In this document: piece by piece, positions 1 to 8,344 of the stretch | How the letters are laid out: each line of letters opens with the position of its first letter | Position numbering within the stretch: the first letter of the stretch is position 1 | NCBI GenBank assembly: GCA_964623885.1 | Contig: CAZUVM010000167.1 | Span: 1 to 10,314, forward strand | Origin: CAZUVM01 sp964623885 | GTDB lineage: Bacteria > Verrucomicrobiota > Verrucomicrobiia > Limisphaerales > UBA8199 | Direction of reading: 5' to 3' | Length of the DNA: 10,314 nt | Position numbers and translations under genes: made by a program | The notes under the pieces: generated by a model | Database searches by the model: none | The model's input: the letters and a program-made list of their open reading frames with translations, nothing else | Told to the model about the DNA's origin: nothing

Positions 1-1009
1 CGCCCGGACCCGCACCAAAGCCTCGCCTGGTTCGCCGACCACCAACAGGCACTCCCTCGACTTCCAGCTCCAGCGCGGTCCCGGTGCGCACGGATTCGAT
101 TTCATACGTGCCTTCTTTTAAATTCTCACCGGCGATGGGCCAGCCGTCTCTCCACAATAAAGGGCGAATGTCGAGCACACTCGCTCCGCCGTGATCCAGG
201 TCGGCTTCGTAGTGGCAGGAGAATTTCTGCACGCCGTCGCCCAAATCAAGCAGTCCGAAGTGCCCGGGCCCGATGACGCGGCCACCGGAGCCGAGGAAGA
301 GCTTGCCGCCGCCCTGGATCATATCAACGCCTGTGTGATCGAGGTAGGGTCCGGTGATGCTCCTGGCGCGGCCGACACGAATGTTGTAGCCGGAGTCGGC
401 GCCCCGACAGCAACTGCCGTGAGTAGCCAGGAGGTAGTACCAACCGTCGTGATAGAGCAGGTCTGAGGCCTCGCAGTTGATTGCGATGTTCAGGGGCTGG
501 CTGACTGGGTCCCGCATGCCGGTTTTCGGATCAAGCTCAACGAGTCGAATAAAGCCAAAGTACGAGCCATAAACCATCCAAAGTTTTCCCGCAACTCGGT
601 CCAGAAAAACTCCAGGGTCGATGGCGTTACAATCTTCGATACCGTCAGAGGAGACGACGACGCCCGCTTCGTTCCATTTGTAGTCGGGGGAATTCGCGTC
701 GAGTGTGCGACTCCAAATCAGGTTGATAGCAGCCTTGGGCTGCGCCCCGATGTTTGCGGCAACATACAGGCAGTAACGATCGGCAAGCTGAATGATATCC
801 GGTGCCATGCCGCGCCGAGCGGGTGCGACCCCGCGTTGCCACGTCCAGCCATCATCAGAGACCAGGCAAGCCCCACCCGTTCCAAACGTGTAATACTTGC
901 CCTCGCACTGGATGATGGTGGAGGGATCGTGGATTTGGATCTGGCCGTCGAGCGCGATCACAGGCACGGCCAACAACATGATCATTAGAGCCAGAACTTG
1001 AAGTTTCAT
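1..1009 (-). CDS. GH43-family arabinanase-like glycoside hydrolase, secreted, 3' end cut by window edge
   Basis: The reading frame is open from an ATG at 1009 to the window edge, giving 336 codons with the C-terminus missing. Residues 1-19 form a signal peptide (MKLQVLALMIMLLAVPVIA). The body is a five-bladed propeller of the GH43 arabinanase type: IHDPST with the expected catalytic base Asp28, AIDPGVF with the pKa-modulating Asp131, NCEASDL with the expected acid Glu180, and GPGHF with His250, a position usually conserved in arabinanases. From about residue 297 a short beta-rich segment starts (LKEGTYEIESVRTGTALELE), which resembles the start of a ricin-type or similar carbohydrate-binding domain. 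The family cleaves alpha-1,5-arabinan or related arabinose/xylose polymers; exact substrate cannot be read here. It lies 74 bp after the FecR-LamG gene on the same strand and may be co-transcribed. No convincing ribosome binding site precedes the ATG, so the start rests on the signal peptide. Confidence 0.88.
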   Translation of the reverse strand, partial: MKLQVLALMIMLLAVPVIALDGQIQIHDPSTIIQCEGKYYTFGTGGACLVSDDGWTWQRGVAPARRGMAPDIIQLADRYCLYVAANIGAQPKAAINLIWSRTLDANSPDYKWNEAGVVVSSDGIEDCNAIDPGVFLDRVAGKLWMVYGSYFGFIRLVELDPKTGMRDPVSQPLNIAINCEASDLLYHDGWYYLLATHGSCCRGADSGYNIRVGRARSITGPYLDHTGVDMIQGGGKLFLGSGGRVIGPGHFGLLDLGDGVQKFSCHYEADLDHGGASVLDIRPLLWRDGWPIAGENLKEGTYEIESVRTGTALELEVEGVPVGGRRTRRGFGAGPG

Positions 1010-1083
1010 GACTGGCGCGGCGGTGATTGTCTACATGGCTGACTTTGTTTTTTGGCTCAGCTTCAAGATTTGCGATTTCATCT

Positions 1084-2715
1084 TTAAAGCTCCGGCTTGC
1101 CCTTAAGGTACAGTTCGCGGACTTCTGCGTCAGTTAACGCGCGGCTGAACAGCTCGAACTCATCGAGCGACCCGCTCAGATTTCGAATGAGCGATGGCTT
1201 TGGGTCCGGACCGCTTCGCGCGTTCCAGTTACCCAACTCTGCCGAGCCGACCCGGAAGGGCGGTCCTACCTTCAGCGCTTGCCGGGACACAGGTGAGCCA
1301 TTGACGTAATGAACGACTTCCTGTGCCCTTCCATCGATGACCACTGCCAAATGCTGCCACATTCCAAGACTTTCGAGCGAGGCTATTGGAGGGCTGGCCA
1401 GAATCTGAAATTTCCCAAACCGCGGACCAAAGACGGTGAGCCCCAGGACACCATCCCTGCGAATGAGCCAGTGCAGCGTCCCGGGATCGAACCCATCAGA
1501 CATGAACAGTGAGTTAAAATCCCGATCCAACCCCTTCAGGCAGACCCAAGCAGAAAGGCTCATTGCCCGGAATTCATTGGGCACGGACAGCCGCACACGG
1601 TCATTGACACTTTGGAACTCTAATGCCGTCTTCTCCCGCCATCGTCCTTCGGCGCGCTGGCAGCCCACAATAATCCCATCCTCGGTCTGCGCAGTTCTTG
1701 CGGCCTTATTGGACAGTGTCGAGTCCGGTTCGCTTAGATTCTCAAAATCGAGGCGCAATACCAACGACGGGTCGCGGTTCAGTTGGGCGCTTGAGAGCCG
1801 CCATTGATCATAACGGACAGCCTCTGAGGCGAGCGAACGCTCCTGGAATTGAAACATAGGAGCAAAGGCCTCCGGGTTGGCGGCCATCAACTGGGGTAGC
1901 TCACTTCCTTGAACCAGGGCTGCCTGCCCTTCCGCCAGCGACTGTTCTCCTGCCTTTCCGGGCTTCAGTTCCACTTTGCCTTTGAAAACGTGGACTTCAC
2001 TCCGACTTTGGCTGGCGTTAATGCCGAAGGAGGTCCCCAAATCAACCACGCTGAGTTGACTGGTTCTCAGCCGAAAGCCACGGGCTGGCGCTGGTACTTC
2101 GGCCAAAACCCGGCCGGAAACACAAACGGCTTCATTCGCGGAGACCAGTCGCAGTTCCCCCGGACCCTCGATTATCAGTCGCGCTCCGCTGTAAAAAACA
2201 ATCTGCGCCAGCCCGGATTCAAGTTGAAGTCCCCCCGGCTCCAAGGCGCTCCCCACCCGCAAAGCGTGAGTCTTCGGGCTCCAGCGCGCGTCCACAGTAC
2301 GTGTCAACATCGCGACGGCAGCACTCTTGCCTGCGTTCCTGGCCGGTGACCACTTGAACCAGAGCATCCCGATGGCTCCGGTGATGAGCATCAGGCAGGC
2401 TGCCAGCGCAAGCACTCGCACCAGCATACGTTTGCGCGGCGGCGCCGCCGCGTTCAAAGGGACAATCTTCTCCCGCTTATCACCGCTCACGGCTGGTAAG
2501 CAAATATTGGCAGCCGTCTCTCGAAGGAGGGAATAGAGATCTGGGTCGGAAGCCAGTCGGCTATGAAGCTCGATCCGGAACAAATACTCGTCCCGTGCGC
2601 TCGCGTTGCTTCCCAGCAGCTCGTTCAGAGCTCGCATTTCGGCTTCGGTAGCGGAGCCGTGACACACGTCAGCCACAGCGTCGCTGAACTCGGCGGATGG
2701 GAAGCTCAGAGTCAT
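1084..2715 (-). CDS. FecR-domain / LamG-domain membrane protein, probable anti-sigma regulator
   Basis: This is a 543-residue protein when started at the ATG at 2715; an in-frame start at 2748 would lie inside the sigma gene and lacks a ribosome binding site. Residues 1-96 are a soluble, presumably cytoplasmic segment with the helical stretch LNELLGSNASARDEYLFRIE typical of the N-terminus of Verrucomicrobial FecR proteins. Residues 97-120 are a membrane helix (MLVRVLALAACLMLITGAIG...). Residues about 130-270 are a FecR domain with DLGTSFGI (225-232) and VHVFKGKVEL (241-250). Residues about 318-543 are a LamG/concanavalin-like jelly roll with SAWVCLKG, MWQHLAVVIDG and SLDEFELFSRAL. FecR proteins pass an extracytoplasmic signal to an ECF sigma factor. 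The LamG domain, outside the inner membrane, could bind a glycan or protein ligand; that is inference. The start codon overlaps the sigma stop as ATGA, so the two are probably translationally coupled. Confidence 0.9.
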   Translation of the reverse strand: MTLSFPSAEFSDAVADVCHGSATEAEMRALNELLGSNASARDEYLFRIELHSRLASDPDLYSLLRETAANICLPAVSGDKREKIVPLNAAAPPRKRMLVRVLALAACLMLITGAIGMLWFKWSPARNAGKSAAVAMLTRTVDARWSPKTHALRVGSALEPGGLQLESGLAQIVFYSGARLIIEGPGELRLVSANEAVCVSGRVLAEVPAPARGFRLRTSQLSVVDLGTSFGINASQSRSEVHVFKGKVELKPGKAGEQSLAEGQAALVQGSELPQLMAANPEAFAPMFQFQERSLASEAVRYDQWRLSSAQLNRDPSLVLRLDFENLSEPDSTLSNKAARTAQTEDGIIVGCQRAEGRWREKTALEFQSVNDRVRLSVPNEFRAMSLSAWVCLKGLDRDFNSLFMSDGFDPGTLHWLIRRDGVLGLTVFGPRFGKFQILASPPIASLESLGMWQHLAVVIDGRAQEVVHYVNGSPVSRQALKVGPPFRVGSAELGNWNARSGPDPKPSLIRNLSGSLDEFELFSRALTDAEVRELYLKGKPEL

Positions 2716-3263
2716 GCCACCTCCGGTCTTGTCTGGCTGTCGACACACTGCTGAAGGGTTTGCCGGATTCGTTGGAGCATTTTGTACGTGGCGGTAGCAG
2801 TGCGGCCTGATCGCTCTGCCAGCGTTTCGATCCCAACGCGCTCGTAGTAATACCCTTCCACCAGCGAGCGTTGTCTCTCGGGCAGCTTACGCAGGCAGCT
2901 TTCAAGGTGCTTCAGCCGTAACTCAAACTCCGGCTGCAGTTCCTGCCGTCGCTGCGCCAGCTCTTCCGCGAGTCCGCCCTGCAGTAGAGCTTGCCAGCGT
3001 TGGCGCCTTTCGATCCACTGGCGCGCCTTATTCAATGCAAACCGACATGCCCAGGGCGTGAAAGGCTGGCGCGGATCATAGGCGTCGAACTTCTCCCAAA
3101 GCGCCATGGCAGTCTGCTGAACAATATCCTCGACCTCCGTGATGTTAGGGACCAAAACCGCCACATACCGAAAGATTTCCCGCTCACTCCGCAGGAATAG
3201 AGAAAGAAATCGCTGTTGAGCGGCATTTGCGTCACCGGGCTGATGCGTTGAATCCGCCGACAT
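2712..3263 (-). CDS. ECF-type RNA polymerase sigma factor (Rhodopirellula/Verrucomicrobium type)
   Basis: This is a 183-residue sigma-70 family protein with only regions 2 and 4, as in ECF sigma factors. Region 2 spans about residues 17-85 (FLSLFLRSEREIFRYVAVLV, VEDIVQQTAMALWEKF, TPWACRFALNKARQW). Region 4 spans about 117-172, with LPERQRSLVEGYYYERVGIE and a helix-turn-helix through ERSGRTATATYKMLQRIRQ. The frame stays open upstream to 3485, but the 74 residues before Met75 have no sigma character, and starting at 3263 gives the usual family length. An AGGA directly abuts this ATG, which is a poor spacing, so the start is chosen on length and homology. It is the first gene of a minus-strand set followed by FecR-LamG (4-nt overlap) and GH43, which suggests it is regulated by the FecR-like partner. 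Confidence 0.92.
   Translation of the reverse strand: MSADSTHQPGDANAAQQRFLSLFLRSEREIFRYVAVLVPNITEVEDIVQQTAMALWEKFDAYDPRQPFTPWACRFALNKARQWIERRQRWQALLQGGLAEELAQRRQELQPEFELRLKHLESCLRKLPERQRSLVEGYYYERVGIETLAERSGRTATATYKMLQRIRQTLQQCVDSQTRPEVA
2719..2724 (-). promoter_or_regulatory. Ribosome binding site of the FecR-LamG gene
   Basis: On the minus strand GGAGGT lies 3 nt before the ATG at 2715, inside the last codons of the sigma gene. It decides the start against the upstream in-frame ATG at 2748 and makes coupled translation likely. Confidence 0.8.
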
Positions 3264-3591
3264 TCCTGGATCTGTATCAGTACTTCCTCGAAACTGCGAG
3301 TTTTGGACATTCTGTCGCTGGTTCCCGGAAAATGCTGAAATTGAGCCCGAAGTGCTGCATGGCAAAGTCGCAGTTTCCACATGGGCACCGTTCCGGCCGC
3401 TGCGAGCGGGGACCGCTCGCGCTCCGTCAGCATTTACCAAACACGCTCTAAAAGCCCATAAAGCATCAGGCCTACTGCTCGGCACACATTTCCCTTATCC
3501 TCCTGCAGGCAGTGGCCTCAAGCAAATGGCATACAACCTGCAGTACCGGGCGTTGTCAGTCGTGCAACGAAACCAGAAATACTAATCCAAC
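3264..3591. other. Divergent intergenic region between sigma factor and response regulator genes
   Basis: This 328-bp gap must hold the promoters of both divergent genes. Open frames cross it on both strands (for example minus to 3485, plus 3352-3585), but none has recognisable protein features or a ribosome binding site. I could not assign convincing -35/-10 boxes or an operator. Confidence 0.5.
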
Positions 3592-4065
3592 ATGCAAGCC
3601 TCACAGGATATAACAATCCCGTCCGAGTTAGTTTATGACGTAACCGAACAAAGTATTACACCGGGGGTAAAGTCCGTGCTGATGCTGGAAGACGACGTGG
3701 CCTTTTCCGAAGTCATTCGCAGCTTTCTGGAATCGCATTCATTTCAGGTCACATGCGTCACCAACGGTGCTGACGGTGTGAGGGAAGCGTTGGCAAAAGA
3801 GTTCGACATCGTTTTGTGTGACCTGGTGATGCCTCATCTGCCGGGAGATAAGTTCTATCTCGCCATCGAGCGCGCGCGAAAGCCTCTGTGCAAGCGATTT
3901 GTTTTCATGACCGGTTACCGGGCTGAAGCTCGTTGGGACCGGTTTCTGGCGAAAGTCAGCGGCCCGGTTCTGGAGAAACCATTTCACTTGGAAGACCTGC
4001 TTTCGACGATTCAAACCGTTCTGGCGGAGAACGAGCTTAGCTCGCCTAATTCCGACCCTGCCTAG
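3592..4065 (+). CDS. Single-domain response regulator (CheY-like receiver)
   Basis: This 157-residue protein consists of one receiver domain (about residues 28-146), a short N-terminal extension and a short C-terminal tail. All key residues are present: the acidic pair Asp34-Asp35 in LMLEDDVAF, the phosphoacceptor Asp77 in DIVLCDLVMP, Thr107 in FVFMTGY and Lys129 in VLEKPF. It has no DNA-binding or enzymatic output domain, so it should act through protein contacts or as a phosphorelay intermediate; its partner kinase is not in the window. No clear ribosome binding site precedes the ATG at 3592, and the next in-frame Met31 lies inside the first beta strand, so the upstream start is preferred. 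The gene is divergent from the sigma factor, and its stop overlaps the stop of the convergent GH128 gene. Confidence 0.93.
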   Translation: MQASQDITIPSELVYDVTEQSITPGVKSVLMLEDDVAFSEVIRSFLESHSFQVTCVTNGADGVREALAKEFDIVLCDLVMPHLPGDKFYLAIERARKPLCKRFVFMTGYRAEARWDRFLAKVSGPVLEKPFHLEDLLSTIQTVLAENELSSPNSDPA

Positions 4066-7000
4066 TAGACCAATCGGTAAAACGCACTTCCGATCGTAGG
4101 CACCAGCGGCATGGTAACATTATTGGTCGGGGTCGAGCCCGGCACTTCAAACCAGTTAGTGCTCAGCCCGGTCGCGAACGCATTGGTTTGGAATTGCAAA
4201 TGCCACCCGATGTGGTCGGCCGGCCACGACAATGTCAGGTTCGTACCACTCACGGCCCAAATGATGTTGGTTGGGACGGATGAAACCGTCGCGACCACGG
4301 CAATGGTCCCATTAATCGCAAGGGAATTGCTCCAGGCCAGACCGGCGCTTAAGGGGGCCAAATTAGTCACGGCGAAAGCGCCGGAGTACGCTGCCGCACT
4401 AAACAACTGGAATGTGTCGCCCGCTTGCAACGATGCGCCGAGATTCGTCACGGTCAAAGTGCCGCCGTAAGTAATCGCGCTGGACGGCAGCAGTATCCGG
4501 TCGTTCAGCGGAGAGCCGTTATTGCGATCCATCTGCATCACAATCGACCCGTTCAGCACCGGGGTGTTGCGCAACGTGAGGGCAGCAAAGGTGCCAGTGG
4601 TCAGGCCCGGAGCGATGGTACCGTAGTTGATCACAGCGCCATTGACCGAGCCACTGCCACCCAGGCTCTGGCCCGCCGCAAGAGTGAAGCCGCCGCTGAC
4701 TGTCGAGACGTCGAGCACCGCACCGCCGCTCACAGTGATGAGGGCCGAACGGGAGATTGAGCCATTAGTTCCCATTGCCAAGGTTCCGCTACTGATCAGG
4801 GTCGGCCCAGTATAGGTGTCGGCCCCGTTCAAAGTTAAAGCGCCAGTGCCGTTCTTGCGCAAGCCACCATCGGTCGAGGCGTCGCCGGAAATAGTGCTAT
4901 GAACCAGCGCCTGGGCGATGGTGACATTGAAGTTAGCCGTGTCGATAATCGCCCCTGCGTTACGGACGTTCGCCGTAGTGGCAACGCCCGCGGCGAAAAA
5001 GGAACTGCCGGACACCGCCGCTCTGAGAGTGCCGCCGTTGAAATTGAAGATGCGACTGCCGTTGGATGATGACGCAATGATCTGCGGCACCGTCAACGTG
5101 CCTCCGTCCAGATTATAGGTGGCGCTGCTGGAAGCGCCGCCGGCATAGTTCAAATCCAGATTGCCTGCACCGCCGATGGTTGCGCCCGCGTCGCTGTAAA
5201 AGGTGACCGTGCCGCCAAGCTGGTTAACGACATTGGCGCCCACATTGTTGTTGCCGCGGCACATTTTAATGGAGGTGCCGTTTTCCAGCAGCAAATTGCC
5301 ATTGGTTACGTCCAACTCGCCCGCGCCTGAGTCCCAAAAGCCGACCATCAGCCACTTAGTGGCAGCGGGGCCGACGATGAAATTGCCCCCGTTAAGGGCC
5401 AGTTTGCCGTGTCCTGTGCCGGCAAATTCGACGATGACGTCATTGGTTGAGACGACGGTACTGCCGCTGTTCAAGATGACGGTGCCAGAAATGGAATTAT
5501 CGAGATAATTGCCGCGCGCGACAGTGAGCGCACCGAGATAAACTGCAGCATTGGCCACGGTGAGAGTGCCGGTACTGACGTATTGTGATCCATTTTGGTC
5601 CGAACCGCCCACGCGAAGTTCGCCGCCCATGGATAGGGTGCCACCGGTTATGGCGAGATTGCCGCTTCCGGTAAGATAACCAACCGAGGAAGTGCCGCTT
5701 CCGAACGTGGTGGAGCCGGAGGGGATACTGACGGTGCCTGCATTTACGGTCAGTCCGCCTCCCATGCTGGCGGTGCCGTTCAAAATCAGCGTGCCACCGC
5801 CGTTTTTGGCAAAGCCATTGGTGCCGGCAAGCGGAAGGGAAATCGTCGCAGTGCTTTGGCTGACCGCAATTGTAGGCACGTTTCCAGCGCCACCGTCGAG
5901 TGTCAGCGTATTAGCTCCGGTCAAAGTCCAGGTTTGCGAACCGGCCAGGTCGGCGAATTTAAGTCCGCCGATGGTGCGCGGGGCGTCAAGTGTGACCGTG
6001 CGGTTTGCCGTGAGGGCAAGCGTGCTGAAGTCGGCAAAAAATCCTGCGCCGTTGGCCACGATTCCGCCTGACCAATTGTTACTCGTGCTCCAATTCCCAT
6101 CCGCATTGTTGGTCCACACGCCGCCGGTGAAGGCCGGATACACAGTGCTGTTGTAGAGGGCCGAAATTTGGAGGGCAGTCAGGGCATAGTTGGCGATTTC
6201 CACTTCATCCAATCCTCCGCTGAACAATGGGTCAGCGGGAAACTGGCTTTTGCCGGAAAAGTTTTTGACGGGGCTGAAGGACGATGGCGTGAGCGTGGCA
6301 CTAGCGGAGGCGACCTGGACGCCGTTAACATAGAGGACCGCGGTGGCGCCGTTAAGCGTGACCGCGACGTGTTGCCAGGAACCGGACGCCAGGGCGCCGG
6401 AGCGTTCGACAATTTGTTCGCCGCTGCCGTTGTTAATGGCAAACCGCAACGTTCCGCTGCCTGAATTGGGTGTCAGGAAAAGATAGTGGGAAGTGTCATT
6501 CCCGAAATCGAAAATGCGCTGCCAGGCCGCGCCGCCATTCCAGTTCACCCATCCCGCGAAAGAAAAGCCGCCGCCTTTCGCGATGTTAGCCGGAAGCTGA
6601 ACGTAGCTGCTCGCGCCGTCTAAAAGGAGCGCGTTCGCCTGGCTGTTATGGCCTGTAGTGTAAGCCGGCGCGCCCACGGCCATGCCGTTGTTGGCATTGC
6701 CGGAGCTGTCCCAGGTGTTGGTGGCGAAAAGGAATTCAGCAATTCCCGGCGTGCCGTTATCCGGCATGGCTTGCGAATAGGAGAGGCTGGAAACGGTATT
6801 GGAATAGACGGTGCCGGCCAACGTGACGGTGTTGGAGCTGGTCACCAGCGAACGCGTATCCTCGACCCAATTATAAAGCGCGTAACGTTCCACGAACGGT
6901 GTCGTTTCCAGCATGTTCACCATTGCCTGGATGCACGCTTGTTGTTGCGCATACGTGGGCGGCGGCCATTGGCTGTCGGTCCAATTCGCGCCGTTGTTCC

Positions 7001-8120
7001 ACTCGGTTACCCAAATCGGCCGATGGGTATTGTTCCAAATGTTCAAAAGGAAATTGTACATTTGCGAGGCGCAGCCGGAGGGATCAGCGGGATTATGGCT
7101 CTGATAATAATGCGTGGCGACAAAATCCACGCGCAAGCCGCCGGCGTCGGCTTGAGAGACGAAGGGGATCAACCAGGTGTTTGGGCCACCATCGGAGGTG
7201 GCGGGCGAACCGACCCGCAAACCCGTGGCCAGCAAATCGCCCCAGGCGGAAATGGCCGTGCTGACGGACATGTTAGCCTGGTTCGCCTGGTCGGGTTCGT
7301 TGTAGCCCAGCAGGGTGTTGATCCCCAGCGAGCGCCAATTCTGCGCCAGGCTGGGCCAGTATTGATTCTGACGGATCGCGGCGTATTCGAGGTCACGCGA
7401 GGAGCTTTGATCGATGTTCCAGTCATACCACCAAAGCAGGTTGAGCCAGGAAATGCCCGGATTGCCGGCGATGCCTTTCTTGCTCGTCCAGCGCCACGGC
7501 GTGACGTAAATGAACTGCACTTGCTTATCGAGCGTGTTCGGCATTATGCCCACTTCCAGATCGCCGTCCTGCGCGACGTAGCATTTGCTGTAATTTTTTC
7601 CGTCGGAACTCTGGGCAAAAACGACCTGGTAGCCGCGTTTTAATTTGAAGGAACTAAAGCCGGCAATGCCACTGCCGGTGTAGTAAGTCCATTGACTGTA
7701 TCTCGTAGCGTTGCCCGCAAATTGCGTCCCGGCGAAAACAGTCAACGGCTGGTAAGTGGAAGGCTGGGGAATTACGACCGCGCCGTTCTGGCCGTATTGC
7801 ACCACGCGACAATTACTGTCCGCCACTGCGGTTGCGCCGCTCACCCGGACCTGGTTCAGATAACCGGCTGCCGTGGCGGACGGTTTAACGCTCGGCAGGA
7901 AAAGCCAGGCATCAACCGAATTCAGATTGATCGTGCACCCGGACAGAGGGGTAGAGTTGGTCACCCACAACTCGCAAGCTCCGCTCATGTTCACTATTGT
8001 GCTGGTGAGCGAACTATACTTTTGCACGCCGTTGGTGATCGTGAGCGTTTGGGCCCTGGCAGCAAGCAGGCTGGTGGCCAGCACAATAACCAGACGCATA
8101 AGGGTTGAAGAATTGCTCAC
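4062..8120 (-). CDS. Secreted modular GH128-like endo-beta-1,3-glucanase with LamG domain and autotransporter-type beta-strand repeats
   Basis: This is a 1352-residue protein with a GTG start at 8120; GAAAGG lies 11 nt upstream. An ATG at 8099 (Met8) would also give a good signal peptide but has no ribosome binding site. Residues 1-23 are the signal peptide, ending ARA-Q. Residues 24-205 are a beta-rich domain with four Cys (49, 62, 104, 180) that I cannot name. Residues about 213-425 match the GH128 catalytic core: LLGYNEPD with the expected acid/base Glu275 and IWVTEWNNG with the expected nucleophile Glu373. Residues about 462-658 are a LamG jelly roll (GSWQHVAVTLNGATAVLYVN, GLDEVEIANYAL). 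Residues about 668-1275 are a Gly/Asn/Thr-rich stalk of autotransporter-associated beta-strand repeats (GGGTLILNG, TGALTLNGADTYTGPTLISS). Residues 1285-1352 are a module ending FYRLVY common in Verrucomicrobial exoproteins. There is no beta-barrel translocator and no PEP-CTERM anchor. The family hydrolyses beta-1,3-glucan such as laminarin or fungal wall glucan. Confidence 0.9.
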   Translation of the reverse strand: MSNSSTLMRLVIVLATSLLAARAQTLTITNGVQKYSSLTSTIVNMSGACELWVTNSTPLSGCTINLNSVDAWLFLPSVKPSATAAGYLNQVRVSGATAVADSNCRVVQYGQNGAVVIPQPSTYQPLTVFAGTQFAGNATRYSQWTYYTGSGIAGFSSFKLKRGYQVVFAQSSDGKNYSKCYVAQDGDLEVGIMPNTLDKQVQFIYVTPWRWTSKKGIAGNPGISWLNLLWWYDWNIDQSSSRDLEYAAIRQNQYWPSLAQNWRSLGINTLLGYNEPDQANQANMSVSTAISAWGDLLATGLRVGSPATSDGGPNTWLIPFVSQADAGGLRVDFVATHYYQSHNPADPSGCASQMYNFLLNIWNNTHRPIWVTEWNNGANWTDSQWPPPTYAQQQACIQAMVNMLETTPFVERYALYNWVEDTRSLVTSSNTVTLAGTVYSNTVSSLSYSQAMPDNGTPGIAEFLFATNTWDSSGNANNGMAVGAPAYTTGHNSQANALLLDGASSYVQLPANIAKGGGFSFAGWVNWNGGAAWQRIFDFGNDTSHYLFLTPNSGSGTLRFAINNGSGEQIVERSGALASGSWQHVAVTLNGATAVLYVNGVQVASASATLTPSSFSPVKNFSGKSQFPADPLFSGGLDEVEIANYALTALQISALYNSTVYPAFTGGVWTNNADGNWSTSNNWSGGIVANGAGFFADFSTLALTANRTVTLDAPRTIGGLKFADLAGSQTWTLTGANTLTLDGGAGNVPTIAVSQSTATISLPLAGTNGFAKNGGGTLILNGTASMGGGLTVNAGTVSIPSGSTTFGSGTSSVGYLTGSGNLAITGGTLSMGGELRVGGSDQNGSQYVSTGTLTVANAAVYLGALTVARGNYLDNSISGTVILNSGSTVVSTNDVIVEFAGTGHGKLALNGGNFIVGPAATKWLMVGFWDSGAGELDVTNGNLLLENGTSIKMCRGNNNVGANVVNQLGGTVTFYSDAGATIGGAGNLDLNYAGGASSSATYNLDGGTLTVPQIIASSSNGSRIFNFNGGTLRAAVSGSSFFAAGVATTANVRNAGAIIDTANFNVTIAQALVHSTISGDASTDGGLRKNGTGALTLNGADTYTGPTLISSGTLAMGTNGSISRSALITVSGGAVLDVSTVSGGFTLAAGQSLGGSGSVNGAVINYGTIAPGLTTGTFAALTLRNTPVLNGSIVMQMDRNNGSPLNDRILLPSSAITYGGTLTVTNLGASLQAGDTFQLFSAAAYSGAFAVTNLAPLSAGLAWSNSLAINGTIAVVATVSSVPTNIIWAVSGTNLTLSWPADHIGWHLQFQTNAFATGLSTNWFEVPGSTPTNNVTMPLVPTIGSAFYRLVY

Positions 8121-8344
8121 AGTCTAATCAGCCTTTCAGGGGGGCGAATTTAATGAAATTAAGCAGCTTTTTTGAAGACCGTCAGACACCTTTCTCGCTA
8201 CCCGGGCACAGCAGGATAATATTAGACGGCGACTCTTAGCGTCAATGACGTTTCTGATTATGATTTGGGATTGATCTGTACACCCCATTGGACGCGAGTG
8301 TTTTCCATGGGTAATTACTGCGGGAAAGTCCGCGTGGGCTGTTT

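Noticed and set aside
1048..1089. T-rich stretch with 7-bp look-alike units near the GH43 start
   Set aside because: Only two or three units fit the pattern and part of it is coding; it is not regular enough to group with the array at 10087.
1480..1510. A GATCGAACCC motif resembling a tRNA T-loop
   Set aside because: It lies within the FecR-LamG coding region, and no cloverleaf or acceptor stem can be built around it.
2716..2748. Upstream start (ATG at 2748) for the FecR-LamG gene
   Set aside because: The ATG at 2715 has GGAGGT 3 nt upstream and the ATGA overlap, while 2748 has no ribosome binding site and lies inside the sigma gene.
3264..3485. 74-residue N-terminal extension of the sigma factor
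   Set aside because: It shows no sigma-like sequence, and the length from 3263 (183 residues) fits the family.
6648..7643. A 331-codon open frame on the plus strand
   Set aside because: It lies wholly antisense to the GH128 and LamG coding region, whose catalytic motifs are clear; the amino-acid sequence shows no domain features. Long antisense frames are expected in such codon usage.
8319..8334. Small hairpin GCGG-GAAAGT-CCGC before the pyrophosphatase start
   Set aside because: The four-base stem is too short to call a terminator or regulatory RNA.
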